NCBI GenBank assembly: GCA_964389685.1
Contig: CAYMFM010000005.1
Span: 40,459 to 104,458 of the forward strand
Origin: G020353115 sp964389685
GTDB lineage: Bacteria; Bacteroidota; Bacteroidia; Bacteroidales; VadinHA17
DNA: 64,000 nucleotides
Direction of reading: 5' to 3'
The notes under the pieces were generated by a model. That model had not been told where the DNA came from. It made no database searches and saw only the letters and a list, made by a program, of their open reading frames with translations. The position numbers were made by a program, and so were the translations under genes. This document shows, piece after piece, positions 1-7,967 of this stretch (positions are counted from its first letter, which is position 1; every line of letters starts with the position of its first letter).

Positions 1-1072
1 ACAACAACCCATCGATTGGGACCACCAGGAGGAGTTCGAATTTGCATTTGATCTGGGCCTTGCCCCTCCCATAGAAATCAACCTGTCGACCCGGGATAAG
101 ATCCCCTATTATACCATCTCTATTGATAAAAAAATAAAAGAATCCTATACGGAGGAGTATCTCAGAAAATTGGGGTCATTTAAATCCGTTGAACAGGCTG
201 GTGAAGAGGATCTGCTGAAGGGTAGCATAAACCAACTGGACATAAACGGGGAGATCGTTGAAACGGGAATTTCGGTTGAAGAAACCTCCTTCTCCCTGGG
301 TGCAGTCAAAGATAAAGAAATGGTAAAAAAATGCAAGGGAAAGCAGGTAAATGACACCATAGATTTTGATATCAAAAAAGCGTTTCCAAATGATACTGAG
401 ATATCCTCTATACTCAAGATTGATAAAGATCAGGTTTCATCCATCGGACCCAACTTCAGATTCAACATTAAGGAGGTCAGCCGGTTCGAAAAGGCTGAAA
501 TGAATCAGGACTTTTACGACAAAGCATTTGGAAAAGGAAATGTTACATCCGAAAAAGAGTTTGACGAAAAGATAGAGGAGGAAATCGCTGCCCAATTAGC
601 CAAGGAGAGTGAGTTCCGGTTTGCAATCGATGTGAAAGAAAAAATGATTAAGAAAGTAAAAATGGACCTGCCTTCGACATTTTTAAAACGGTGGCTGAAA
701 GCTATAAACAAAGACAAGGTTACAGAAGAACAGATCGAGCAGGATTTCGAACACTTTGAAAATGATCTGAAATGGCAATTAATCAAAGACCAGATCATTA
801 AAGACAACGAAATCAAGATTTCCGATGAAGAGATCAGAAACTATGCAAAAGAATATGCAAAAATGCAATTCCAGCAATATGGCATGTCGAATATCCCCGA
901 TGAATACGTGACCAACTATGCCAAAGAGATGCTGGGGCGGGAAGAAGATGCAAAGAAGCTATATGGAAGAAAATATGAAGAAAAAGTAATTGAATTCGTC
1001 AAAGAGCAGGTAAAACTGGATCAGAAAAAGATCCCTTCGGACGAATTTAATAAACTGTACGACCAAAAGTAA
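1..1072 (+). CDS. tig: Trigger factor, 5'-partial
   Basis: The reading frame is open from the left edge to a TAA at 1072, giving 356 residues, so roughly the first 90-100 residues of a typical ~450-residue trigger factor are missing. Trigger factor is the ribosome-bound chaperone that meets nascent chains. The visible part begins with the segment FEFAFDLGLAPPIEINL, characteristic of Bacteroidota trigger factors, followed by the central domain and a long Lys/Glu-rich helical C-terminal domain. The shorter frame starting at a TTG at 170 is only an internal codon of this gene. clpP follows 72 nt downstream and then clpX, the conserved tig-clpP-clpX order, which couples nascent-chain folding with proteolysis. 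Identification is by sequence character and gene order; no frameshift was seen. Confidence 0.95.
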   Translation, partial: QQPIDWDHQEEFEFAFDLGLAPPIEINLSTRDKIPYYTISIDKKIKESYTEEYLRKLGSFKSVEQAGEEDLLKGSINQLDINGEIVETGISVEETSFSLGAVKDKEMVKKCKGKQVNDTIDFDIKKAFPNDTEISSILKIDKDQVSSIGPNFRFNIKEVSRFEKAEMNQDFYDKAFGKGNVTSEKEFDEKIEEEIAAQLAKESEFRFAIDVKEKMIKKVKMDLPSTFLKRWLKAINKDKVTEEQIEQDFEHFENDLKWQLIKDQIIKDNEIKISDEEIRNYAKEYAKMQFQQYGMSNIPDEYVTNYAKEMLGREEDAKKLYGRKYEEKVIEFVKEQVKLDQKKIPSDEFNKLYDQK

Positions 1073-1109
1073 TCTTCGTGAATTAACAAACCAGTCATAA
1101 ATATTTTTA

Positions 1110-1117
1110 TAATTTTG
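1110..1117 (+). promoter_or_regulatory. Putative clpP promoter, -7 element
   Basis: TAATTTTG matches the Bacteroidota -7 consensus TAnnTTTG and lies 28 nt before the clpP ATG at 1145. It overlaps the alternative TTG start at 1115, which argues for ATG 1145 as the true start. No clear -33 TTTG was found at the usual spacing. Confidence 0.5.
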
Positions 1118-1144
1118 GATTCTAAACAATTAAAAACTCACACT

Positions 1145-1825
1145 ATGGATCAAAAAGATGATTTCAGAAGATATGTCACCGGACATCTCGGGATCAGTAG
1201 TTTACGGTTGGATAAATACCGGTCCATTAATAACAATTACATCTCTCCCACCATTATTGAGGAGAGACAACTGAACATTGCATCCATGGATGTTTTCTCA
1301 CGGCTGATGATGGATCGTATCATCTTCCTGGGACTGCCAATTGATGATTACGTTGCCAACATTATCCAGGCTCAATTACTCTACCTTGAATCCACCGATC
1401 CGACCAAAGATATCCAGATCTATTTCAACACACCTGGCGGGTCCGTTCATGCCGGTTTGGGGATTTACGATACGATGCAATACATCAGTTCAGATATAGC
1501 AACCATCTGTACCGGAATGGCTGCATCAATGGGTGCTGTTCTGCTCACTGCCGGGAAAAAAGGCAAACGCTCAGCGTTGAAACATTCCCGCCTGATGATA
1601 CATCAGCCGATGGGTGGAGCACAGGGTCCGGCAGCCGATATTGAAATCACAGCAAGAGAGATCATTAAGCTTCGGACCGAGCTGTATACCATCATTGCAG
1701 AACACTCCGGAAATTCCATAAAAAAAGTGGAAAAAGATGCAGACCGGGATTACTGGATGACTGCCACCGAAGCCAAGGAGTATGGAATGATTGATGAAGT
1801 GCTTCTGAGAAGCAAGAAAGAGTAG
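1145..1825 (+). CDS. clpP: ATP-dependent Clp protease proteolytic subunit ClpP
   Basis: A 226-residue serine peptidase that forms the tetradecameric chamber and receives unfolded substrates from ClpX. The catalytic triad is visible: Ser128 in GMAASMGA, His153 in MIHQPMGG and Asp202 in DRDYW. The start was set at ATG 1145 (MDQKDDF) rather than the upstream TTG at 1115, because a -7 promoter element overlaps that TTG. The N-terminus is about 17 residues longer than the E. coli precursor, as is common in Bacteroidota. It sits between tig and clpX, with its own promoter-like element, and clpX is 138 nt downstream. Confidence 0.97.
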   Translation: MDQKDDFRRYVTGHLGISSLRLDKYRSINNNYISPTIIEERQLNIASMDVFSRLMMDRIIFLGLPIDDYVANIIQAQLLYLESTDPTKDIQIYFNTPGGSVHAGLGIYDTMQYISSDIATICTGMAASMGAVLLTAGKKGKRSALKHSRLMIHQPMGGAQGPAADIEITAREIIKLRTELYTIIAEHSGNSIKKVEKDADRDYWMTATEAKEYGMIDEVLLRSKKE

Positions 1826-1840
1826 TAAGAGATGACATCT

Positions 1841-1872
1841 GAAAAACAGCTGATCAACCGGTTGGTTTTTCG
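1841..1872 (+). terminator. Possible weak terminator after clpP
   Basis: GAAAAAC and GTTTTTC arms enclose a second palindrome, CAACCGGTTG, shortly after the clpP stop codon. There is only a short T-run inside the right arm, so this may be a weak terminator or a chance structure. Confidence 0.25.
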
Positions 1873-1911
1873 CAATGCTTCTCTATTGTAACCACCTTAG
1901 GAACAATTTTG

Positions 1912-1919
1912 TATATTTG
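1912..1919 (+). promoter_or_regulatory. Putative clpX promoter, -7 element
   Basis: TATATTTG matches TAnnTTTG and lies 44 nt upstream of the clpX ATG. A TTG at 1886-1888 could serve as a -33 element, although the 23-nt spacing is longer than the usual ~19. Confidence 0.5.
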
Positions 1920-1963
1920 TATACGTTAATCAGACGCAAGACAAATCGCATCATTGCTATATC

Positions 1964-3184
1964 ATGGATAAATGTTCATTCTGCGGACGTGAAAAAAAGG
2001 ATACAAATCTTCTGATTGCCGGGATTTCCGGGCATATCTGTGATCATTGTATCGAACAGGCTTACAACATCATTCAGGAAGAGACCAAGAGCAGGAGTGA
2101 ATTCGATGTAAACCAGATTCAATTGCTCAAACCCATTGAGATTAAAAATTTTCTGGATGAATATGTTATCGGTCAGGAGCAGGCAAAGAAATACCTTTCC
2201 GTAGCCGTTTACAACCATTACAAAAGACTGATGCAGAGTTCCCGGCGCGAGGAGGACGATGTTGAGATCGAAAAATCGAATATTGTCCTTGTGGGCGAAA
2301 CGGGAACCGGGAAAACACTGCTGGCACGAACCATTGCCAGGATGCTTCATGTTCCTTTCACCATTGTCGATGCTACTGTATTGACTGAAGCCGGGTATGT
2401 TGGTGAAGACATCGAAAGCCTTCTAACCCGCCTGTTACAGGCAGCAGATTACGATGTAAAGGCAGCCGAAAAAGGGATTATATTTATCGATGAGATTGAT
2501 AAAATCGCACGGAAAAGCGATAATCCCTCTATAACCCGGGATGTGTCGGGAGAAGGAGTACAACAGGGCCTTTTAAAACTCCTGGAAGGCTCTATTGTGA
2601 ATGTTCCACCCCAGGGGGGAAGAAAGCATCCGGAGCAAAAAATGATCCCGGTAAATACCCAGAACATACTCTATATTTGTGGCGGAGCATTCGATGGGAT
2701 TGAGAAGAAAATCGGTCAGCGACTCAATGCCCAGGTGGTGGGATACAGCGCCAGTAAAAACAGAGATAGCGTGGATAAATCGAACCTGCTCCAGTATATT
2801 GCACCACAGGACCTGAAAGCCTTTGGCATGATCCCGGAAATTGTCGGCCGGCTTCCTGTCATCACCTATCTCCAACCCCTCAAGCGGGATGCATTGCGGA
2901 ATATCCTTACTGAACCAAGGAATGCCATTGTAAAACAATACATGAAGCTCTTCGGAATGGATAACATCGAACTCACCTTCTCCGAGGAGACACTCAATTA
3001 TATCGTAGACAAAGCCATTGAGTTTAAACTGGGTGCACGGGGATTGCGTTCAATCTGTGAAGCCATTATGATGGATCCAATGTTCGAACTGCCATCCAAC
3101 AATGAACGAAAGCTTCATATTGACATCAATTATGCCAAACAGAAGCTTGAGAATGTGGACCTGAAGATCCTGAAAGCATCATAA
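1964..3184 (+). CDS. clpX: ATP-dependent Clp protease ATP-binding subunit ClpX
   Basis: A 406-residue AAA+ unfoldase that recognises tagged substrates and threads them into ClpP. The N-terminal zinc-binding domain has Cys4, Cys7, Cys26 and Cys29 (CSFC and CDHC). Walker A is GETGTGKT at 111-118 and Walker B is IIFIDE at 172-177. The pore loop GYVGED is present. The length is normal for the family, and the C-terminal small domain is complete. It is the last gene of tig-clpP-clpX, and the inverted-repeat element that begins at its stop codon probably ends its transcript. Confidence 0.98.
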   Translation: MDKCSFCGREKKDTNLLIAGISGHICDHCIEQAYNIIQEETKSRSEFDVNQIQLLKPIEIKNFLDEYVIGQEQAKKYLSVAVYNHYKRLMQSSRREEDDVEIEKSNIVLVGETGTGKTLLARTIARMLHVPFTIVDATVLTEAGYVGEDIESLLTRLLQAADYDVKAAEKGIIFIDEIDKIARKSDNPSITRDVSGEGVQQGLLKLLEGSIVNVPPQGGRKHPEQKMIPVNTQNILYICGGAFDGIEKKIGQRLNAQVVGYSASKNRDSVDKSNLLQYIAPQDLKAFGMIPEIVGRLPVITYLQPLKRDALRNILTEPRNAIVKQYMKLFGMDNIELTFSEETLNYIVDKAIEFKLGARGLRSICEAIMMDPMFELPSNNERKLHIDINYAKQKLENVDLKILKAS

Positions 3185-3346
3185 AAAAAGAGGGTGTCTC
3201 AAAAGTATAAGAAAAGTGTTCTCGCAAAGACGCAAAGAAAACACCAGGATCGTAAATAACTGTTTATTAATTTATTATTCTCTTTTCTTTGCGGCTACTT
3301 TGCGGCTTCGCATGAGAAATTTACTTTTGAGACACCCTCTTTTTTT
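3183..3346. repeat. MITE-like element with 25-bp perfect terminal inverted repeats
   Basis: 3183-3207 (A-run then GAGGGTGTCTCAAAAGTA) is the exact reverse complement of 3322-3346. The ~164-bp interval has a second imperfect inverted pairing (CGCAAAG-ACG-CAAAGAAAA against TTTTCTTTG and CTTTGCG). It encodes no transposase. It starts in the clpX stop codon region, lies between convergent genes, and its A/T-flanked stem could act as a bidirectional terminator. Confidence 0.7.
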
Positions 3347-3362
3347 TTATGCACAATCTGCA

Positions 3363-3866
3363 TCATCGGATCCTGGGTCTGGGATTGTACCGGAGCAGAA
3401 TGGTTTTTGTCCCCTCTAGATGGATATCATTAATGTAATAATCCACCAGGGTTGCTGTTTTCTGAGAACCTTCCATACGATACCTTCCCGTAATGGTAAT
3501 CATTATCTTACCCCTCCGGATATTACCGTAAAATCCAACGCAGTCGGTTTCACCATAATCAATGGTGATCACTTTTGGCCAGTGGGTTGTATCCGGATGG
3601 TCAACGGTGATCGAGGGACAACTATCAACCACCTCCTCCTGTGATTTTAATTGAGCGTTGTAAAGCTGATCATCTACAATCTGCACGGCATGATCAACAG
3701 TCTCCCAGATATCGTTGAAGAGTGCATCTGCCAGGGCATCATCCTCCGCCACTGCAAGGTCTTCTTCGGTTATATTCTCTGCCGATTCATCCTTCTCACA
3801 CGAATAAAAAAGCACTGAACCAGCCAGCACAAAGGAGAGGATATAAAAAATTCGCTTTGTTTTCAT
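3363..3866 (-). CDS. Putative lipoprotein, unknown function
   Basis: A 167-residue protein not recognised as a known family. From the chosen start (MKTKRIFYIL) it has a hydrophobic signal segment and a lipobox ending VLFYSC (Cys23), so signal peptidase II processing is expected, followed by an acidic spacer EKDESAENITEEDLAVAED. The mature part is rich in Thr, Ile and Tyr and looks beta-stranded (TVDHPDTTHWPKVITIDYG). An alternative start ten codons upstream (3896) would place polar residues before the signal peptide and is less likely. It converges on clpX across the inverted-repeat element, and folA lies upstream on the same strand 101 nt away. Confidence 0.7.
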   Translation of the reverse strand: MKTKRIFYILSFVLAGSVLFYSCEKDESAENITEEDLAVAEDDALADALFNDIWETVDHAVQIVDDQLYNAQLKSQEEVVDSCPSITVDHPDTTHWPKVITIDYGETDCVGFYGNIRRGKIMITITGRYRMEGSQKTATLVDYYINDIHLEGTKTILLRYNPRPRIR

Positions 3867-3967
3867 GGGAATAAAATTTGGTTTAACATTGTTCATTTCG
3901 GATTTTACCCTTTAGACAATGCTTCCTGTAAAAGGTTTAACGGAGATGAAAAAAGAGGAATGAAGAG

Positions 3968-4459
3968 TTACCTTTTTCTTTTATATACAGCATAGGTATA
4001 GGAGAAATCATTCTTCCCTTCCGGTCCATGTTTTTCGCTCTCTAACATCTCCCACTCATCCAAATAAAGTTCCGGGAAAAAGGTATCGGCATCAAATGTC
4101 TTGTGTACCCAGGTAATGTACAGTTTTTCTGCAATGGGCAGAAACTGGTGGTAGACCATCCCGCCACCAATCACAAAACATTCATCATCCGGGCATTTTT
4201 CAATGGCTTCATCGATCGAGTAAGCCATGATACATCCCTCTATTTTGTCCCCCGGAATATCCGAAAGTACAACGCTGGTTCGGTCTGGCAAAGGTCGGAC
4301 AGGCAGGGATTCGAACGTTTTCTTTCCCATGATGAGGCAATGACCGGATGTAATCCGTTTGAATCGCTTAAGGTCTTCCGGGATATGCCATAGCAGCCGG
4401 TTATCCTTGCCTATGGCATAATTTTCCGCAATGGCCACAATGATGGAGAAGGTTTTCAT
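3968..4459 (-). CDS. folA: Dihydrofolate reductase
   Basis: 163 residues, the usual length for bacterial DHFR. It reduces dihydrofolate to tetrahydrofolate with NADPH. The N-terminal strand SIIVAIAENYAIGKDN, the Trp/Pro segment LLWHIPEDLKRFK with the acidic active-site residue Asp29, and the cofactor-binding GKKTFESLP and VIGGGMVYHQFLP segments are all visible. It is on the same strand as thyA, 438 bp away: ThyA produces dihydrofolate during dTMP synthesis and FolA recycles it. The intervening stretch carries two palindromic repeats, so the two genes may not be cotranscribed without interruption. Confidence 0.97.
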   Translation of the reverse strand: MKTFSIIVAIAENYAIGKDNRLLWHIPEDLKRFKRITSGHCLIMGKKTFESLPVRPLPDRTSVVLSDIPGDKIEGCIMAYSIDEAIEKCPDDECFVIGGGMVYHQFLPIAEKLYITWVHKTFDADTFFPELYLDEWEMLESEKHGPEGKNDFSYTYAVYKRKR

Positions 4460-4638
4460 GTTGAATAATGAAAAGGTGATTGTTCCGTTCCTGTATTCAC
4501 ACTACAAATAAACTGCATCATTTGATAACATCAAAATTTTAGCCAACTACTGTACCAAAAACCGTCTAAAGCTAAAATGCTGACACGGTTATGCACCCTC
4601 GTCCGGTACCCTGATTTGCTGACCGCGTCAGCTTTTGA

Positions 4639-4680
4639 TCTTGTACGGTCTGACGGATTTCTTCCCGTCTGACCGATGGG
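4639..4680. repeat. Palindromic 42-bp repeat, copy 1
   Basis: This is near-identical (40/42) to 4774-4815. Inside it CGGTCTGACGG and CCCGTCTGACCG form an imperfect hairpin with one central mismatch. The folA-thyA gap (4460-4897) otherwise shows no coding sequence. Confidence 0.75.
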
Positions 4681-4773
4681 TCAGTAGTTCCGTAGTACCC
4701 TGTGGAACTTTGGAGAATCTGTAACAGGCCCATGTAATATCCACCTTCTAAGAATGCCAGTTCCTTAGGTTGG

Positions 4774-4815
4774 TCTTGTACGGTCTGACGGGTTTTTTCC
4801 CGTCTGACCGATGGG
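4774..4815. repeat. Palindromic 42-bp repeat, copy 2
   Basis: Second copy of the 4639-4680 repeat, 135 bp away in the same orientation, with two base differences located in the loop side. CGGTCTGACGGG / CCCGTCTGACCG can pair with one mismatch. It resembles a REP-type intergenic palindrome. Confidence 0.75.
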
Positions 4816-4897
4816 AGGAAACCTAAAACCGGCAGCCAAGTCCCGAATTTCTTAGTAGCTTTGCTTCTTTAGAAATTCGAGGATCCTCGCATTTCTA

Positions 4898-5692
4898 CTA
4901 TATCGAAATCTTTCCTTTTATGTGCGGATGTGCCTGGTAATTCTCCAGTACAAAATCTTCATACTGAAAATCCAAGATATCCTTCACACCCGGATCCAAC
5001 CTCATGGTTGGTGGTTCAAACGGTTTCCGTGTGAGCTGCAATTTTACCTGTTCTATATGATTAAGGTAGATGTGGGCATCACCAAACGTATGAATAAATT
5101 CTCCGGGCTGGAGGCCGGTTACCTGGGCAATCATCATGGTTAGCAGCGAATAGGATGCTATGTTGAATGGAACGCCAAGGAATATATCAGCACTTCTCTG
5201 GTACAACTGGCAGGAGAGTTTTCCTTTGCCAACGTAAAACTGGAAAAGAACATGACAGGGTGGTAATGCCATGTTATCCAGTTCGCCAACATTCCAGGCA
5301 CTAACGATGTGCCTTCTGGAATCCGGTTCATTCCTGATGGAATGGATAACCCGGCTTATCTGGTCAATTTTTCTTCCGTCCGGCTGAGGCCATGATCTCC
5401 ATTGATATCCATAGATATGACCCAGATCTCCCGTCTCATCAGCCCACTCATCCCATATGCGTACACCGTGATCATTCAGGTATTTTATGTTGGTATCCCC
5501 TTTCAGGAACCATAACAGCTCATAAATGATGGATTTCAGGTGCAGTTTCTTGGTTGTTAAAAGCGGGAAATGCCGATCCAGATCAAACCGCATTTGATAG
5601 CCAAAGATACTCAGCGCTCCCGTTCCTGTCCGGTCTTTCTTTTTTATCCCGTTGGTCATCACATTATTCAACAGATCCAGATACTGTTGCAT
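4898..5692 (-). CDS. thyA: Thymidylate synthase
   Basis: Makes dTMP from dUMP using methylene-tetrahydrofolate. From the start chosen here (MQQYLDLL) it is 264 residues, the same length as E. coli ThyA. The catalytic cysteine lies in [12 protein letters not shown] (Cys146), with the dUMP-binding [22 protein letters not shown] and [17 protein letters not shown] segments. An in-frame ATG four codons upstream (5704, MNAVMQQ) is possible. FolA on the same strand completes the cycle by reducing the dihydrofolate formed. A -7 element lies upstream at 5729-5736. Confidence 0.97.
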   Translation of the reverse strand: MQQYLDLLNNVMTNGIKKKDRTGTGALSIFGYQMRFDLDRHFPLLTTKKLHLKSIIYELLWFLKGDTNIKYLNDHGVRIWDEWADETGDLGHIYGYQWRSWPQPDGRKIDQISRVIHSIRNEPDSRRHIVSAWNVGELDNMALPPCHVLFQFYVGKGKLSCQLYQRSADIFLGVPFNIASYSLLTMMIAQVTGLQPGEFIHTFGDAHIYLNHIEQVKLQLTRKPFEPPTMRLDPGVKDILDFQYEDFVLENYQAHPHIKGKISI

Positions 5693-5728
5693 AACTGCAT
5701 TCAATTAGATTAGAAATCTGAAAAAAGT

Positions 5729-5736
5729 CAAAGTTA
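5729..5736 (-). promoter_or_regulatory. Putative thyA promoter, -7 element
   Basis: On the minus strand this reads TAACTTTG, matching TAnnTTTG, 36 nt before the preferred thyA start. Just upstream, CTTCCCG and CGGGAAG at about 5741-5773 form a separate inverted repeat. Confidence 0.45.
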
Positions 5737-5771
5737 AAACTTCCCGATTAGTTATCGGGGCAGATGGCGGG

Positions 5772-5795
5772 AAGGTTTTCCAATAGTTATTGACA
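5772..5795 (+). repeat. Short direct repeat, left copy (outer pair)
   Basis: This 24-bp string (AAGGTTTTCCAATAGTTATTG plus ACA) recurs at 8812-8835 with two substitutions. The pair brackets the AT-rich segment containing abiE, the small lipoprotein, the hairpin-rich element and the T9SS remnant. Confidence 0.5.
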
Positions 5796-5818
5796 AATCC
5801 ATATTTTATAATAAATGC

Positions 5819-5839
5819 TTGGTCATGTTTATTAATTTG
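5819..5839 (+). repeat. Short direct repeat, left copy (inner pair)
   Basis: The 21-bp string TTGGTCATGTTTATTAATTTG recurs at 7905-7925 with one substitution. The pair closely brackets the abiEi-abiEii operon. Confidence 0.55.
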
Positions 5840-5924
5840 ACAACTTATACCTTTAGTAAATAAATCCAATGCCGAAAGAACAACCTTAAATAAATTGATA
5901 TTTTGGCAGGTATACCTCGGAGAT

Positions 5925-6752
5925 TTAGATACACCTCTCGAATTTCCTTAGCTGCTTCTGGAAATTTCTCCAAACATCCTTAAAACTTTGAAGGTCTTTT
6001 ATTTGATAACCAAGGTTATCGTTCCATGCCTTTTCGAGAATTTTTTCCTTTTCACTTACCTTTTCCACGAATTCATCGGGATTATGACCTTTGTGTTCAG
6101 CTTTTGCCCGAAACTCGGAATAAATATCTTGCAATTCAATCCCCTCAAAATTCGTTACATATTCGAAATCATACACATCCCTTGGGATGGTTCTATCCAT
6201 TAATGCGGTCATTTTCTCAATGATAATTTCTTCCAAACCATAACATTGAATGATTACTTCCTCCTCGTCATTAAGATCGGAATATTGATTCATCATCAGT
6301 AGTTTTTCAACTTCAAACTCAAGCTTCTCCCCCTTAGAAATATCTGTTTTCACGTGATCACCTCTTCCGCCTAACGGACCAACATATTTAATAAAGAATT
6401 TAATTCCACCAGATGCATGAACCTCTTTTGAATCTTCTGGTATGGAAAGAGTGATATTAGCCGCTTCTTTAATCTCATTGAATATTGTGTTGAATGCATC
6501 GAAGATGTTCTCATCGCTAACTTTGTCCTCCATCTCTGGATTTAGTGTAAAATCCAGATCTTCAGAATAGCGATAGTCTTCAATATGGATCTTCTTGATG
6601 CAGGTGCCACCTTTGAATATTAAAGCCTCTTTCAATAGATCATTCTTATAAATCCCCCATATTATCCAGGATATTATGTAATCTTTTTCTACCTGTTGTT
6701 GTCTTACTCCCTCGCTATTGGCTTTCCGACTAATTTCTTTTGGTTTGATCAT
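5925..6752 (-). CDS. abiEii: AbiEii-family nucleotidyltransferase toxin (type IV TA)
   Basis: 275 residues. It belongs to the AbiEii/DUF1814 group of DNA-polymerase-beta-fold nucleotidyltransferases, which act as the toxin of type IV toxin-antitoxin and abortive-infection systems. The family signatures are visible: FKGGTCIKK (around residues 46-54), and YRYSEDLDFTL with the metal-binding pair Asp65 and Asp67. The start overlaps the abiEi stop by 4 nt (ATGA), indicating translational coupling. It lies in a low-GC island bracketed by short direct repeats. Known members block growth on phage infection by modifying tRNA or similar targets; the target here cannot be read from sequence. Confidence 0.88.
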   Translation of the reverse strand: MIKPKEISRKANSEGVRQQQVEKDYIISWIIWGIYKNDLLKEALIFKGGTCIKKIHIEDYRYSEDLDFTLNPEMEDKVSDENIFDAFNTIFNEIKEAANITLSIPEDSKEVHASGGIKFFIKYVGPLGGRGDHVKTDISKGEKLEFEVEKLLMMNQYSDLNDEEEVIIQCYGLEEIIIEKMTALMDRTIPRDVYDFEYVTNFEGIELQDIYSEFRAKAEHKGHNPDEFVEKVSEKEKILEKAWNDNLGYQIKDLQSFKDVWRNFQKQLRKFERCI

Positions 6753-7561
6753 GTGAAGATTGCGTTTTTAATTGAATCAGTATCAATGTTTATTTTCAGA
6801 CGAAATCGTGAATTCTTCTTACCCTGGTCCGGACCAGTAGTATCAAACAAGGAAAACGAGGACCCTGTTTTCTGGAGCAATCTTTCATGATGTATGGTCC
6901 ATTCAATATTGATAAGATCACAAACAAACAAGTATCTTTTTATTGCTGCCTGGCTTTCATTTTTATGAAAGTATGATAACAACGTGTCAAAACTGATCTT
7001 GCTTCTGGTTTCATATATTGCCTTTCCTATTTCAATCATTCCTCCACATAAATGTGGTTTTGTAACAGCATCAACTATGGTTTTTTCGACATCACTAACC
7101 ATCACTTTCTCGTGCTGATTGATCCAGGTGTTATTAAACCCAAAGAACCTTGATGTTTTATGTGTTACAAATTGAAATTCTATATTCCTGACTTTTCTTT
7201 TGGAAGGAATTACTTGCCGATTGGTTACAATGATTTCTTTTAAGCATGGCTGAGTTATTAATCCATGTATCTGCATTGCAGAATAATATCCAATGTAATA
7301 CTCTCGACCTTTCATTAAATATTTAGCAACAAGATGCCAATCAGGGATATACGTGTAAGCATCTTCACTTGATGGAACAATATGATATAAATTTCGACTT
7401 AATTTTATCAACATCCCCTTCCCTACCATAGCTGAAAGAACTTTGGACAGATAAGTTCTATCAGCATCAGCGTATTCAGAAACCACATCCTGAAAGTTAA
7501 AACAGTCCTGGTCATTACCAGAAAATCTTTTAATTATATCCCAACTGTAATCATTTTTCAT
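6749..7561 (-). CDS. abiEi: AbiEi-family antitoxin / transcriptional repressor
   Basis: 270 residues. The N-terminal ~80 residues look like the winged-helix domain typical of AbiEi (YLSKVLSAMVGKGMLIKLSRNLYHIVP), and the rest fits the C-terminal antitoxin domain. In this family the C-terminal part neutralises AbiEii, while the winged helix represses its own promoter by binding paired inverted repeats. Two matching 23-bp palindromes lie upstream (7584-7606 and 7648-7670), flanking a -7 element, which fits that autoregulation. It is translated first, with abiEii overlapping by 4 nt. Confidence 0.85.
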   Translation of the reverse strand: MKNDYSWDIIKRFSGNDQDCFNFQDVVSEYADADRTYLSKVLSAMVGKGMLIKLSRNLYHIVPSSEDAYTYIPDWHLVAKYLMKGREYYIGYYSAMQIHGLITQPCLKEIIVTNRQVIPSKRKVRNIEFQFVTHKTSRFFGFNNTWINQHEKVMVSDVEKTIVDAVTKPHLCGGMIEIGKAIYETRSKISFDTLLSYFHKNESQAAIKRYLFVCDLINIEWTIHHERLLQKTGSSFSLFDTTGPDQGKKNSRFRLKINIDTDSIKNAIFT

Positions 7562-7583
7562 TATAATGATATTTATTATCTAA

Positions 7584-7606
7584 TTATTGTAGAATAAACA
7601 ACAATA
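7584..7606 (-). promoter_or_regulatory. Operator-like palindrome O1 upstream of abiEi
   Basis: TTATTGTA-N8-AACAATA. It lies 23 nt from the abiEi ATG and just downstream of the -7 element at 7607-7614, so a bound protein would cover the transcription start. It has the same half-sites as 7648-7670. Confidence 0.6.
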
Positions 7607-7614
7607 CAAATATA
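7607..7614 (-). promoter_or_regulatory. Putative abiE promoter, -7 element
   Basis: On the minus strand this reads TATATTTG, matching TAnnTTTG, 46 nt before abiEi. It is flanked on both sides by the two operator-like palindromes. Confidence 0.5.
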
Positions 7615-7647
7615 ATAAATATCTGATTTTGGATAATAATTATTTAC

Positions 7648-7670
7648 TTATTGTATATTATTAAACAATA
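7648..7670 (-). promoter_or_regulatory. Operator-like palindrome O2 upstream of abiEi
   Basis: TTATTGTA-N8-AACAATA, with half-sites identical to 7584-7606 and a different spacer. The start-to-start distance is 64 bp, about six helical turns, so both sites face the same side of the DNA. It lies just upstream of where a -33 element would be. The remainder of 7671-7904 is AT-rich with nothing recognised. Confidence 0.6.
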
Positions 7671-7904
7671 ATATAATATTTTTTATCCATTTATATATGG
7701 AAATAACTATTCATAGTCAACTGGGCCTGTAATAAAAAGCTATTTTGATAATTAACAACATGTCCTGGTGATCCTATTATTCTTTTCACTAAATTTGTTT
7801 TGCTTCACTGATTCTATTTTAAAGAGATTCTAGTCAAACAACTAAGCCTTGATTGATTGTTAATATTAACAATCGACAAGTTCGTAACATTTCATTTAAG
7901 GGTT

Positions 7905-7925
7905 TTGGTCATGTTCATTAATTTG
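7905..7925 (+). repeat. Short direct repeat, right copy (inner pair)
   Basis: TTGGTCATGTTCATTAATTTG, 20/21 identical to 5819-5839. Its last 13 bases are also the left arm of the perfect palindrome at 7913-7943. Confidence 0.55.
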
Positions 7926-7943
7926 TATGTCAAATTAATGAAC
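7913..7943. repeat. Perfect 13-bp inverted repeat upstream of a lipoprotein gene
   Basis: GTTCATTAATTTG (7913-7925) and CAAATTAATGAAC (7931-7943) are exact reverse complements separated by 5 nt. It lies 24 nt before the ATG at 7968 and could be an operator or a structural element. Confidence 0.6.
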
Positions 7944-7967
7944 AGATAATTACATAAATAAAAATCT

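Noticed and set aside
3216..3419. Open frame of 67 codons across the inverted-repeat element
   Set aside because: It lies within and beyond the inverted repeat, has no ribosome-binding site and overlaps the end of the lipoprotein gene on the other strand.
4639..4815. CRISPR-like array
   Set aside because: Only two repeat copies, a 93-bp spacer, internal palindrome and no cas genes in the window.
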